A stretch of 64,000 bases of DNA from an uncultured Bacteroidales bacterium (GCA_902798425.1 CADBWR010000007.1:1-64000); one strand, 5' to 3'. Shown: positions 1 to 7,445, counted from the first letter of the stretch. Made by a program: numbers and translations. The notes: generated from the sequence alone by a model not told the origin.

Positions 1-64
1 AATTTTTTCATTTTCATATAATTTTATATCTTACCGCATCATACTCTCGCGGCATTTTCCGCTG

Positions 65-72
65 CAAAGGTA
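65..72 (-). promoter_or_regulatory. Candidate -7 promoter box reading leftward
   Basis: Reads TACCTTTG on the minus strand, the Bacteroidota -7 form TAnnTTTG. No clear -33 TTTG is visible at the usual distance. It would drive a gene beyond the left edge of the window. Confidence 0.4.
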
Positions 73-317
73 CAAAAAAATAGACTAGTTCAGCACAGTC
101 TCCCTGAATTATTTTTCCTGAGCATCTAAATTCTTGCAGATTTCTTCAGCTATCCCGTTCAAAGCCACGCATTCACTACGGCTCCTGCCATCGCCATTGT
201 CCCAGTTCCACCATATACAGCCTTCGCTCTTTTTGCTGGCACAAAATTACATAATAATCTATTACCAGGCAAAGAAAAGGCAGAGAAAAACAGTTAAAAG
301 ACAAGGAACATGCCATA
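73..317. other. Intergenic stretch without a supported gene
   Basis: A 72-codon plus-strand reading frame lies here, but its composition is unlike a protein and nothing in it is recognisable. I see no gene, tRNA or clear terminator in this stretch. Confidence 0.5.
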
Positions 318-346
318 ATATGACAGGTACCAGGTACCTGTCATAT
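318..346. repeat. 14-bp perfect inverted repeat around GGTACC
   Basis: The arms ATATGACAGGTACC and GGTACCTGTCATAT are separated by one base. The palindrome lies just beyond the 3' end of the minus-strand small-gene cluster. It could act as a terminator hairpin, although no long T-run follows, or be a copy of a dispersed palindromic repeat. Confidence 0.6.
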
Positions 347-369
347 ACTTAGCTATTCCCGTGTCTGTA

Positions 370-597
370 TCAGCTATTATGATTCTCTTGTTCGAAGAAA
401 TCCTTGGATTTCCTATTATAATATGTGATGTGTCCGAATAGAGGAAGAACCACCAACAATCCTGCAAAGAAGGCTGGCCACCCACCCATAATAGTGATGA
501 CAATAGTAATCACTATGGAACCCCAGAATAGCAGTATATCATCCCAACATACATACGGCCAAAAATCAAGGAAAAACCTTCTCTTCTTTTTCATCAC
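370..597 (-). CDS. Small hypothetical membrane protein
   Basis: A 75-residue protein not assigned to any family. The N terminus is basic (MMKKKRR), followed by two hydrophobic segments at about residues 20-38 and 40-58 with a short Gly-Trp-Pro turn between them, then a charged tail. It is predicted to be an inner-membrane protein. Its start overlaps the stop of the next gene upstream by 4 bp, so the two are probably translationally coupled. It is the last gene of a minus-strand cluster of four small genes. Such clusters often hold immunity or orphan accessory proteins, but no toxin partner is visible here. Confidence 0.6.
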   Translation of the reverse strand: MMKKKRRFFLDFWPYVCWDDILLFWGSIVITIVITIMGGWPAFFAGLLVVLPLFGHITYYNRKSKDFFEQENHNS

Positions 598-1124
598 TTC
601 ACCAATCTAAAAAACAACTCTTGTTCATCAACGCCATTATGGTAAATTCGTATGGAATTAACCTCATCAACAAACAATTCAAGTTTCATGTTGAGTCTTT
701 CGGCAGCAGCAAGATAAGCGTAGAGTGCAGCCTTATCGCATAAAGGACTTTTGTAATAATCTACTATTGAAACAACAGATTCACGTTCTTCGGCAGAAGC
801 AAAATCTCTCTCCACCACCCTACGCTCATAGTTTTTGAATATCTGCCTTCCTTTGGCATAATTATATCGCTTTATTGGGTTGTTGTATAACTCTAATGTA
901 TAACTGTCACAGTGCAAATCTGCCTCACCGTCCAACACAGTAATGTATTGAGGAAATCCATCGTCTCGAGGAATATTGTCTTCATACATTGGCTGAAATA
1001 CAAAGATATCTCCATGCAAGACGTAAAAATCTTGGCATCTACCAATATACGCAGCAAAACAATAAAGGTCATCTTCTCTGGCACACTGGTCTGCTAATGC
1101 TTGTATCTGCCCGTTATATCTCAT
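594..1124 (-). CDS. Hypothetical protein (176 aa)
   Basis: Unrecognised, probably cytoplasmic: there is no signal peptide or membrane segment and it is rich in Tyr, Asp and Glu. The composition and length resemble stand-alone immunity proteins of polymorphic toxin systems, but I see no motif that proves it. The ATG lies 31 bp after the stop of the gene upstream, and the 3' end overlaps the small membrane protein gene by 4 bp, which supports an operon. Confidence 0.6.
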   Translation of the reverse strand: MRYNGQIQALADQCAREDDLYCFAAYIGRCQDFYVLHGDIFVFQPMYEDNIPRDDGFPQYITVLDGEADLHCDSYTLELYNNPIKRYNYAKGRQIFKNYERRVVERDFASAEERESVVSIVDYYKSPLCDKAALYAYLAAAERLNMKLELFVDEVNSIRIYHNGVDEQELFFRLVK

Positions 1125-1155
1125 TGTTTATAGAATATTTTGGGGTGCACTAAAA

Positions 1156-1464
1156 TTATCGCTTCCCATTCTCAAATACTTGCTGCCAATCCGTATTATC
1201 ACCATAAGGGTTCGACTTCCCAGGCAGGTATTCTTCAATAAACCCAGCTTTCCACTGACTGTATGCTTCTGCTAAACTGATGCTCATATCAGCCTTGTCC
1301 AAATACCTCATATGGAACTCTTTCTCGTATTCCCAGAAAGCAGCGGCAAGTGGTCTTTCAATATCTCCTTGATAGGGATTCACATTCTCACCCTTATACC
1401 ACCTGTAATTCGAATAGTCCTCTGTAATACCAGAGAAGAATTCATTATCATCTAACTCGCTCAT
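1156..1464 (-). CDS. Hypothetical protein (102 aa)
   Basis: Small acidic, aromatic-rich protein of unknown function with no signal peptide or membrane segment. It is rich in Trp/Tyr/Glu (residues 20-50) and ends in a hydrophilic tail. It lies 18 bp downstream of the 158-residue gene and 31 bp upstream of the 176-residue gene on the same strand, so it is probably co-transcribed with both. No function is assigned. Confidence 0.55.
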   Translation of the reverse strand: MSELDDNEFFSGITEDYSNYRWYKGENVNPYQGDIERPLAAAFWEYEKEFHMRYLDKADMSISLAEAYSQWKAGFIEEYLPGKSNPYGDNTDWQQVFENGKR

Positions 1465-1482
1465 TCTTCTTTGTTTAGAGCA

Positions 1483-1959
1483 TTAACGGTTTTCTTCGAT
1501 GTATTTTTCAAGATTCGCTACTATCTCGGGAACCTGTCGCATCATTTTTTCAAACTGAGCTTGATTCCAATTCTCAATACTCAGCAAGTTATTGGCTATC
1601 TCGTTGAATATCTCAAAAGGAGATTCAAAATATGGTCCATCAAAACGGATACGACGCTTGCCGCAAATGACTACACACTCATAACCATCCAAGACATGCC
1701 AAGGTTCCCCTTTGTAAGCATTAAAGACATCAACCATTAAGGCAAAGAGACTTTCAAGTGCTTTAGCATCATCATCGGATATAGACGCTGAGAACTCCAT
1801 CTCCTTCTTGCCATTATCCAGGAAATCAATTAGTGACGCCTTGTACTTATAGTGCAACGCTTTCTCTTTCCTACTATAATATAGCAAGCTCTTACTTCCG
1901 AATGTCATGCTTTCTACAGAGTAAGCAAAAGCATAATGTGGTCTTAGGTCTATTTTCAT
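1483..1959 (-). CDS. Hypothetical protein (158 aa), first gene of the small-gene cluster
   Basis: Unrecognised soluble protein. The N-terminal half looks beta-rich (alternating aromatic/polar residues up to about residue 60) and the C-terminal third looks helical and charged. There is no signal peptide. It is the promoter-proximal gene of the minus-strand cluster; a 12-bp palindrome sits about 25-35 bp before its ATG. An immunity-type role is possible by analogy with similar clusters but is inference only. Confidence 0.6.
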   Translation of the reverse strand: MKIDLRPHYAFAYSVESMTFGSKSLLYYSRKEKALHYKYKASLIDFLDNGKKEMEFSASISDDDAKALESLFALMVDVFNAYKGEPWHVLDGYECVVICGKRRIRFDGPYFESPFEIFNEIANNLLSIENWNQAQFEKMMRQVPEIVANLEKYIEENR

Positions 1960-1982
1960 AATAATATCATTAGGTTATAAAA

Positions 1983-1994
1983 TTACGGCCGTAA
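1983..1994. promoter_or_regulatory. 12-bp palindrome TTACGGCCGTAA upstream of the small-gene cluster
   Basis: A perfect palindrome lying 24 bp before the start codon of the 158-residue gene, overlapping a weak minus-strand promoter-like stretch (TACTTTTA). Position and symmetry suit an operator, but no regulator is identified. Confidence 0.3.
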
Positions 1995-2060
1995 AAGTAC
2001 ATTATTATTTCCAATTCGCCAAATATTCCCAGCCTTTTTATTTTCCCAAAGTGTTATTTC

Positions 2061-3185
2061 TTACTTAGCTCCCTTTCTTCTGTTACACTCACGACACAGC
2101 ATCTGGCAGTTCTCTGCCACCGTTCTACCGCCTTCTCGCCAAGGAGTGATGTGGTCGCCTTCCATGAATTCAAAGTCAAACTCTTTACCGCAGAGTGGGC
2201 AGATGTGCTTTTGCTTCTCCCATACTGCCAGTTTGATGTCTTCAGGGAAAGCACGCAGGTCGAGATAACGCTCATCACCTGTCAATACGAATGGAATGAT
2301 ACCTGATTGTTTTTGTATCTCGCTATCACGCATCAGTTCTGAGATACGTTTGGCAAGAGCAGCGGTATCTAGTGTTTCCGAACCATATTTATCATAGAGC
2401 CAAGCCCAATCCAAGCCCTTCATAATCTTCTTAAACTTCTTCATGTCGAAGTTTGTAATGGCCCAGTTCAATACTGTCTGAAAATACGACCACAGGTTAT
2501 TGGCATTGGGATCATGCTGATGGGCTGCCATATAGCCGACTACTGTCTGACGATGACCGCCTCGTGTCTCGTGGTCAGCTATCCACTCTAAGGCAACCTT
2601 CAAGAAGTCTTGGCGAATAGGCGTACCATTAACGAGGTCTTTACCCAGACGAGCAGCACCGCTATTCGACTTCGAGAAGTGACGCTTGGCATCGCTCACA
2701 AAAGGACCTGCATAGATGGCATTGTTTATCTCCTGGTCATTCAGTGGTTTTCCTGCTATATTGATGGTCTTAAACCATTCCAGTTTTTCTGACGCTTCAC
2801 CCTCGCAGACATAGATAGTCAGTGGATAGTTAAGGATGCGCTTCTGAATATCCTCAGGCTGATTGAAGAAGTTCTTGAAATCATATGAGAACTTACCATC
2901 TACATATTCGCAGAGCGAAAGTGTACGCTGCTGCCCATCCATCACCTCGTAGGGACATTCTGCATCCTCACTACGTTTTACCCAGTACATCACGTTCAGC
3001 GGATAGCCTTGCAATACCGTATGTATCACAGCTTGCTGTTCCTTTTCATTATAGATAAACTCACGCTGATATGGTGGGCGAATATCCAGCAGTCCGTCAT
3101 AGCCACGAACGCCTTGCTCGTCATTATTTACATAGCCCTTGGTAATATCTCCAACGGTTACTTCTATTTGTCTAATTGTCATCAT
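2061..3185 (-). CDS. DUF262 (ParB/GmrS-like) - HNH endonuclease
   Basis: Probable DNA-cleaving enzyme of a defence or restriction-like system. The N-terminal DUF262 domain, related to the GmrSD N terminus, shows PPYQREF and the hallmark DGQQRT within the first 100 residues. The C-terminal 45 residues form a zinc-bound HNH nuclease: CPLC, GDHITPW, GG, N, then LCRECNRRKG. I chose the start at one of two adjacent ATGs (3183-3185 or 3180-3182) that overlap the methyltransferase stop by 14 bp. The longer reading frame adds residues without family resemblance. EcoRI-type methyltransferases and DUF262-HNH proteins plausibly form a modification/nuclease pair; here the modification partner is broken, so the nuclease is either inactive, modification-independent or no longer checked. 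Confidence 0.82.
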   Translation of the reverse strand: MMTIRQIEVTVGDITKGYVNNDEQGVRGYDGLLDIRPPYQREFIYNEKEQQAVIHTVLQGYPLNVMYWVKRSEDAECPYEVMDGQQRTLSLCEYVDGKFSYDFKNFFNQPEDIQKRILNYPLTIYVCEGEASEKLEWFKTINIAGKPLNDQEINNAIYAGPFVSDAKRHFSKSNSGAARLGKDLVNGTPIRQDFLKVALEWIADHETRGGHRQTVVGYMAAHQHDPNANNLWSYFQTVLNWAITNFDMKKFKKIMKGLDWAWLYDKYGSETLDTAALAKRISELMRDSEIQKQSGIIPFVLTGDERYLDLRAFPEDIKLAVWEKQKHICPLCGKEFDFEFMEGDHITPWREGGRTVAENCQMLCRECNRRKGAK

Positions 3186-4165
3186 AGCTTTTGAGGTTTT
3201 TGTTACGGATGAAGATTCTTTGATAAACGACTTTTGCATTACCTTGTCCATCTATAAGATATGGATTCTGTATTCTCCACGTTTTATCTTGTTTCTTAAA
3301 TTTATCTGCATCTTCTTTTGAAGGAGGTGTATAGAAAGAACATTCTTTCTCTGCCCATTCGATGTCTCCACCACGCCAGATTATTTCAAATTGCTCTGGG
3401 TTATATTTATCCAAGAATGTAATAGGAACTCCTATAATGCCTTCATAGTCATATGGAATATCCGAAGTTTTGTTTACATTTATTGCATCGTAATTGTGAT
3501 AAGTAGGATATTCATTTGGAGAATAATGACAAACTAAATCCAAATCCTCGTTTCGCTTAGGTATTTCAAGATTAGTAAACCAATTCACACCTGATACGCG
3601 AATCATATCTTTTTTGTGGTCACCAGCAGTTGCTGTATCTTCATAAGGAGAGTAGAAATGTGCTGCTCCACCTTTAAATCCATATCCCAGCCATACTTTA
3701 TTCTCTTTAATAAGGGGGAAAACTTCTCTATAGGTAATGGAGTTTTGATGTCCTACGATCAAGAATTTCTTTTCGTACTTCATTAACTGTCCTATATATT
3801 CTCTAAATAAAGAGAACGGAGGATTAGTAACTACGATATCTGCTTGTTTCAATAATGCAATGCATTCTGGGTCTCTGAAGTCGCCAGTTCTTAGAATAGA
3901 ACAGACATTCTTATCATTTTTCAATAGGTATTGAACATCTGAAAGGTCAACAGCCCCATCTCCATTAAGGTCTTTGACTTCCGTAATCTCAACCTTATAA
4001 GCAATCTTCTTTGGCTCATCAGTAAAATCGCCAAAGTCAATCATCAATTCATTGCCTTGTACAGGTGAACCGTTATAACACGTGCAAATCAGCTTCTTCA
4101 AGCCCAGCTGGTTAAATCGCAAGGCAAAGTACTTGAAGAAGTTACTTCAGGTTTTTATTGGCCAT
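3172..4165 (-). pseudogene. Broken EcoRI-family adenine-specific DNA methyltransferase
   Basis: The long remaining frame (ATG-initiated from 4122) has the methyltransferase motif NPPF inside VVTNPPFSLFREYIGQLM and the EcoRI-methylase-like continuation (KKFLIVGHQN, WLGYGFKGG). Reading upstream, homologous codons continue as SNFFKYFALRFNQLG until a TGA at 4147-4149. The original start is still visible at 4163-4165 in another frame: ATG followed by codons for ANKNLK, then TAA. MANKNL is the usual beginning of this family as I know it. About 40-50 codons between the two pieces, normally holding the KNDEFYTQ and SAM-binding segment, have been deleted out of frame. An ATG inside the body could still give a truncated protein without the cofactor site. 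An EF-hand-like loop (DLNGDGAVDLSD) lies in the body. Confidence 0.8.
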
Positions 4166-4208
4166 ACGCTATGCATTATGCGTATTGCTTATCTTCGGAG
4201 GCAGGCAA

Positions 4209-4460
4209 CTACAACAAAAAGCATGGACGATATTCTCACCCATGCTCTGAGGTTGTAGGATACCCACCAAACCGGATAAGTCACGCCCATGCATTTCGCA
4301 TGAGCGCTTGCGACTTATTCATTCGGTTTGATTTTTGAAACTTCCTACATTTCAGAGCAATTCCGAATAACAGCAAACGCTTGTTAATATTTCCAACCAA
4401 AATCATACCGCCACCCTGCACTCAGGGACCACGGGCTGTCTACAGCCATCGGCAGTACTT
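4209..4460 (-). ncRNA. Highly structured leader or small RNA upstream of the methyltransferase/HNH pair
   Basis: Read on the minus strand, the stretch after a TAACTTTG promoter folds into clear helices. TACTGCC (4457-4451) pairs with GGCGGTA (4412-4406), enclosing two 5-bp tetraloop hairpins (4447-4434 and 4427-4414). CTCTGA plus TGTAGGA (4357-4343) pairs with TCCTACA plus TCAGAG (4260-4245). Inside is a long hairpin of three stacked helices (CAAACCG/CGGTTTG, ATAAGTC/GACTTAT, GCTCATGC/GCATGGGC). Last comes AGCATGG/CCATGCT followed by five Ts, which looks like an intrinsic terminator. CTACAAC (4258-4252) can pair either upstream or with GTTGTAG (4215-4209), as in an attenuator. The RNA ends about 45 nt before the methyltransferase start. 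I do not recognise the class. Confidence 0.6.
4216..4246 (-). terminator. Terminator-like hairpin at the end of the structured RNA
   Basis: On the minus strand a 7-bp stem AGCATGG/CCATGCT is followed directly by TTTT. It is either the end of a small RNA or a conditional terminator, since a flanking segment has two alternative pairing partners. Confidence 0.5.
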
Positions 4461-4465
4461 GAATG

Positions 4466-4473
4466 CAAAGTTA
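4466..4473 (-). promoter_or_regulatory. Promoter -7 box for the structured RNA and methyltransferase/HNH operon
   Basis: Reads TAACTTTG on the minus strand. The -33 element is weak. It predicts a transcript starting near 4460, at the base of the first predicted helix of the structured RNA. Confidence 0.5.
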
Positions 4474-4558
4474 CAAAAATAATTTGAAACGAAAGACAAA
4501 AGGAACTTATTTTTTTTTCTAACCTATCTATTTTTGCGTAACAAAAGTGAGGAAAGAC

Positions 4559-4589
4559 TTGCATATTTACAAAAAAATTTGTAACTTTG
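4559..4589 (+). promoter_or_regulatory. Promoter of the VapE-type gene
   Basis: TTG (4559-4561), a 20-bp spacer and TAACTTTG (4582-4589) match the Bacteroidota promoter. The predicted start near 4596 is at the outer edge of the left inverted repeat, giving a leader of about 270 nt that contains the whole repeat and two 18-bp palindromes. Confidence 0.55.
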
Positions 4590-4600
4590 TAGTTGAAAAA

Positions 4601-4690
4601 TGAGTTTGAGACTGTCAGACTGACAAAATGCCGATGGACAAAGGGATTGCAGTCTTTTTGGAGACTGACAAGACTGACAAGAGACTGACA
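4601..4690 (+). repeat. Left 90-bp inverted repeat flanking the VapE-type gene
   Basis: About 80 of 90 bases match the reverse complement of 6929-7018. The mismatches are concentrated in a 9-bp central block. The repeat is rich in GACTG/CAGTC motifs. It lies entirely in the predicted 5' leader. Confidence 0.85.
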
Positions 4691-4722
4691 TGATTCGGAC
4701 TCGTTTTAGCTGTAGAAATGAC

Positions 4723-4740
4723 AAATTCTCTAGAGAATTT
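4723..4740. repeat. 18-bp palindrome AAATTCTCTAGAGAATTT, copy 1
   Basis: Perfect palindrome followed by ATG-TCG-AATACAGCTGATA. The same palindrome and flank recur at 45341. It lies in the leader of the VapE-type gene, 130 bp before the start codon. Confidence 0.8.
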
Positions 4741-4765
4741 ATGTCGAATACAGCTGATATGCAGA

Positions 4766-4783
4766 AAATTCTCTAGAGAATTT
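4766..4783. repeat. 18-bp palindrome AAATTCTCTAGAGAATTT, copy 2
   Basis: Second perfect copy, 43 bp after the first, again followed within about 15 bp by ACAGCTGATA. The paired spacing suggests a protein-binding or RNA hairpin array ahead of the VapE-type gene. Confidence 0.8.
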
Positions 4784-4869
4784 CATGCAAGAACAGCTGA
4801 TAGCGGAGAGTGACAGCTGTATAACGTAAGAAACTGATTATCAACAATATTAAAGTCAAAGAAAAGAAC

Positions 4870-6951
4870 ATGAAAAAGACCCAAACCAATGAAAAATCAA
4901 AGCAAAAGGTACTCTTTAGGTACATTTATCGCGGTCAACTGAAGGAGAAAACACTCGATATTGCGGATATTTATGCAATAATCAGCAGTAAGAAGTACGA
5001 AAAACAAGTAACTTCGCTGCGTGAAGAGTTGATAGGCGACACCTCTGAGCGTGAACTGGCAGAGACGGACGCTATCAACAACATACCCTCCGTCCAGACG
5101 GTTCCAGGAATGGTCGTACTGTCGCTGCCGACAAGCAGTCAGCAGCAACTGGAGCAGTTGCGCAGCAGAGTACAGCTTTTTCCGCAACTGCTGATGGCCT
5201 TTCAGAGTTGCGACGGACGCCACCTGATGGTGCTGATGAGCTATGAGCTGAGCGACGGCACCCTACCCGTCAAGAAAAAGGATGTGCGACTGTTTCAGCA
5301 ATACGCCTTCCGCCGTGCTGCCGACTTTGTACTGGCGTCGACAGGCATCAAGGCGGAGGAGGACGACGCAGCGCAGGACCAGCAGTTCTATGTGTCGAGT
5401 GACGACAAGGCAATATGGAACGAGCAGGTGGTGGCAGTCAAGATGGACCAGCCCACAGAAGAGTTGACGGAGCAGACTGCCAGCATTATGAGCGCCCCCA
5501 AGGAGCACCCGTTGGAGAAAGGCGTGCTGCCAGGCTATACGCAGTTGGAGATGGACATCGTCAAGTTCAATGCCGTCTGCAGACAGCTGGCCTTTGGACG
5601 TCGGCAGTCCATCGACGCGTATCTGCTGGCTGTTGCCGCCGCATGCCACAAGGCAGGCATCGACCAGGAAGTAGCCACGAAGTGCCTGCTGAACGTGGGC
5701 AACTACTGGGACAAGGAACCGCTGATAAGATCGACCATGGAGAATGCCTACCAGAAGCATCGCTATGGCCTGCACAATCCGCTGGAACCCTCGCTGATGC
5801 ACCAGCAACTGATGAAGGAGTTTCTCCAGCGCCGCTATGTATTTCGCAGAAATGTGGTGACAGGCGAAGTGGAGTATCAAGAGAAAGGACGCTACATACT
5901 GAGTTGGCGACCCCTGACCCAAGAGGCTCGCAACGACATCAACAATGCAGCCATCGACGAGGGCATCAAGGTGTGGGCGCGAGACATGGACCGACTGATA
6001 GGAAGCAGTCAGGTGAGCGACTACGACCCCGTGCGCGAATGGCTGGACAACCTGCCCGAATGGGACGGACGCGACCGCCTTGGCGAGATGGCCGACCGCG
6101 TGCCCACGCTCCTACCCAACTGGCGTGACAACTTCAAAGTATGGATGCGTTCAATGGTGAGCCAATGGACGAGCGGAGCCGGACAAATGTATGGTGCACA
6201 GATGGTTATGATGTTTACCGGCGCACAAGGAACGCACAAGTCAACCTTCATGCGCATGCTACTGCCAGAGGAGTTGAGACAGTTCTATATTGACCGTATC
6301 GACTTCGCCAACAAGAAGGAAGCCCTGCACGCGCTGAGCCGTTTCCTGCTCATCAACATCGATGAGTTCGACCAGATTTCCAAGTCGCAGACAGCCTATC
6401 TGAAGCACCTCATACAGCGCGCAGACGTGAAGGAACGCAAGATGTACGAGACCACCTACGAGCAGTTGCAACGCTATGCAGCGTTCGTAGCCACCACCAA
6501 CTCGCTGACACCCCTGAAGGACGAGACGGGTTCACGCCGCTATATGGTGGTCGAGGTGACAGGCGTGATAGACACCTCGACAGAGGGCGACAAAGCCATC
6601 GACTATCAGCGGTTGTATGCCCAGGCGCTGGCAGAGATTCGTCGTGGAGAAGACAGCTACTTCGATGGCGAGCGCGAACGACTGATAGTAGAGATGGGCG
6701 CCGAGTACTACGAGATGCCTGATGTGGTCAGCATCTTCTGCGACCACTTCTGCAAACCCGTTGCTGGCAGCGAGACACTGTTGATGATGCCTTCTGAGAT
6801 AATAACCTACATACGCGACAAATGGCACATCAACCTGGTGAACCACTCGAATTCCGTCGAGCTGGGAACCTACCTGCGCAAAGAAGGCTACAAGCGTGGA
6901 AAAGGCAAAGACAGAAGACGCTACTACGTGTCAGTCTCTTGTCAGTCTTGA
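4870..6951 (+). CDS. VapE-type (virulence-associated E) primase/helicase-like protein
   Basis: A 693-residue protein of the kind annotated in Bacteroidota as BT4734/VirE N-terminal domain plus virulence-associated E domain. The C-terminal half is a P-loop ATPase: GAQGTHKST Walker A with K456, LLINIDEFD Walker B near D498, then a sensor stretch ATTNSLTPLKDETGSRRY. Before it is the typical WLDNLPEWDGRDRLGEM motif. The N-terminal 200 residues resemble the BT4734-like primase-associated region, and a PriCT-like helical segment follows. Related proteins belong to plasmids, phages and integrative elements. The gene sits between 90-bp inverted repeats; its last codons (SVSCQS) lie inside the right repeat. 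An HU-like gene follows, a pairing common in this phylum. No integrase or transposase is nearby, so mobility is unproved. Confidence 0.85.
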   Translation: MKKTQTNEKSKQKVLFRYIYRGQLKEKTLDIADIYAIISSKKYEKQVTSLREELIGDTSERELAETDAINNIPSVQTVPGMVVLSLPTSSQQQLEQLRSRVQLFPQLLMAFQSCDGRHLMVLMSYELSDGTLPVKKKDVRLFQQYAFRRAADFVLASTGIKAEEDDAAQDQQFYVSSDDKAIWNEQVVAVKMDQPTEELTEQTASIMSAPKEHPLEKGVLPGYTQLEMDIVKFNAVCRQLAFGRRQSIDAYLLAVAAACHKAGIDQEVATKCLLNVGNYWDKEPLIRSTMENAYQKHRYGLHNPLEPSLMHQQLMKEFLQRRYVFRRNVVTGEVEYQEKGRYILSWRPLTQEARNDINNAAIDEGIKVWARDMDRLIGSSQVSDYDPVREWLDNLPEWDGRDRLGEMADRVPTLLPNWRDNFKVWMRSMVSQWTSGAGQMYGAQMVMMFTGAQGTHKSTFMRMLLPEELRQFYIDRIDFANKKEALHALSRFLLINIDEFDQISKSQTAYLKHLIQRADVKERKMYETTYEQLQRYAAFVATTNSLTPLKDETGSRRYMVVEVTGVIDTSTEGDKAIDYQRLYAQALAEIRRGEDSYFDGERERLIVEMGAEYYEMPDVVSIFCDHFCKPVAGSETLLMMPSEIITYIRDKWHINLVNHSNSVELGTYLRKEGYKRGKGKDRRRYYVSVSCQS

Positions 6952-7018
6952 CAGTCTCTAAAAAGACTGCAAACGCCCTCACCATCGGCGTTTTGTCAGT
7001 CTGACAGTCTCTAACTCA
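6929..7018 (-). repeat. Right 90-bp inverted repeat, overlapping the end of the VapE-type gene
   Basis: Reverse-complement partner of 4601-4690. It contains the last seven codons and stop of the VapE-type gene and runs to within 2-3 bp of the HU-like reading frame. In mRNA it could pair with the leader copy to form a panhandle. Confidence 0.85.
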
Positions 7019-7020
7019 AA

Positions 7021-7407
7021 ATTTTCTACTTTACAAAAGATATCAATGAACCCAACCTCAAGAACTACGGACGCTACAAGGCCGTAGCCGTACACTACCA
7101 AACTGTTGACACAGCACGCCTGTGCCGAGAGATACAAGACAACTGTTCGCTGAAGAAGAGTGACGTAGAAGCCGTGCTGGCAGAACTGTCGGAACTGCTG
7201 GTGCGCCATCTGCAGGACGGGCACCGCGTGCGCCTGGACGGCATCGGACTGTTGAAACTGGAGATAGAGAGCGACAAGGTGGACCGTGCGGAGGAGTTCG
7301 ACCTACAGAAGAACATCCGCAATTACCGCATCCACCTGTTGCCAGAGAGTCGTGAGGGCTACCAGGCCCTCTATGAAGGCATCCAGCTGGAACCAGCGGT
7401 GAAATAA
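7021..7407 (+). CDS. HU-like (IHF/HU family) DNA-binding protein, start codon missing or non-canonical
   Basis: The frame is open from 7015 and reads KIFYFTKDINEPNLKNYGRYKAV..., giving an HU-related protein of the Bacteroidota type: helical N-terminal half (TARLCREIQDNCSLKKSDVEAVLAELSELL), then GHRVRLDGIGLLKL, then a basic/acidic tail. The only ATG (7174) would remove more than a third of the fold. There is no ATG, GTG or TTG between the in-frame stop at 7012-7014 and the conserved region, so translation would need ATT at 7021 or similar. The right inverted repeat ends exactly at this junction, suggesting the repeat replaced the natural start. The gene may be a pseudogene, or be initiated unusually and coupled to the gene upstream. 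Confidence 0.6.
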   Translation: MFYFTKDINEPNLKNYGRYKAVAVHYQTVDTARLCREIQDNCSLKKSDVEAVLAELSELLVRHLQDGHRVRLDGIGLLKLEIESDKVDRAEEFDLQKNIRNYRIHLLPESREGYQALYEGIQLEPAVK

Positions 7408-7445
7408 CGATATTGCCTATACATATTAAAAATAAGGTTAAAAAG

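Noticed and set aside
3172-4122. Methyltransferase as an intact gene starting at 4122
   Set aside because: Homologous codons continue upstream to a stop, and the family's usual start is found in another frame at 4163-4165.
4209-4460. Structured RNA next to an HNH nuclease as an IscB/HEARO-type guide RNA
   Set aside because: The HNH protein has a DUF262 domain and lacks RuvC and bridge-helix motifs of IscB, and the RNA lies upstream of a methyltransferase start, so a guide-RNA role is not supported.
4142-4600. Retron or group II intron
   Set aside because: No reverse transcriptase gene is nearby and the stems do not match an intron domain V or a retron msr/msd layout that I can recognise.
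4524-4724. 66-codon minus-strand frame in the left inverted repeat
   Set aside because: It encodes SVSCQS-like residues only because the repeat is an inverted copy of the VapE gene's 3' end; no start signal or family.
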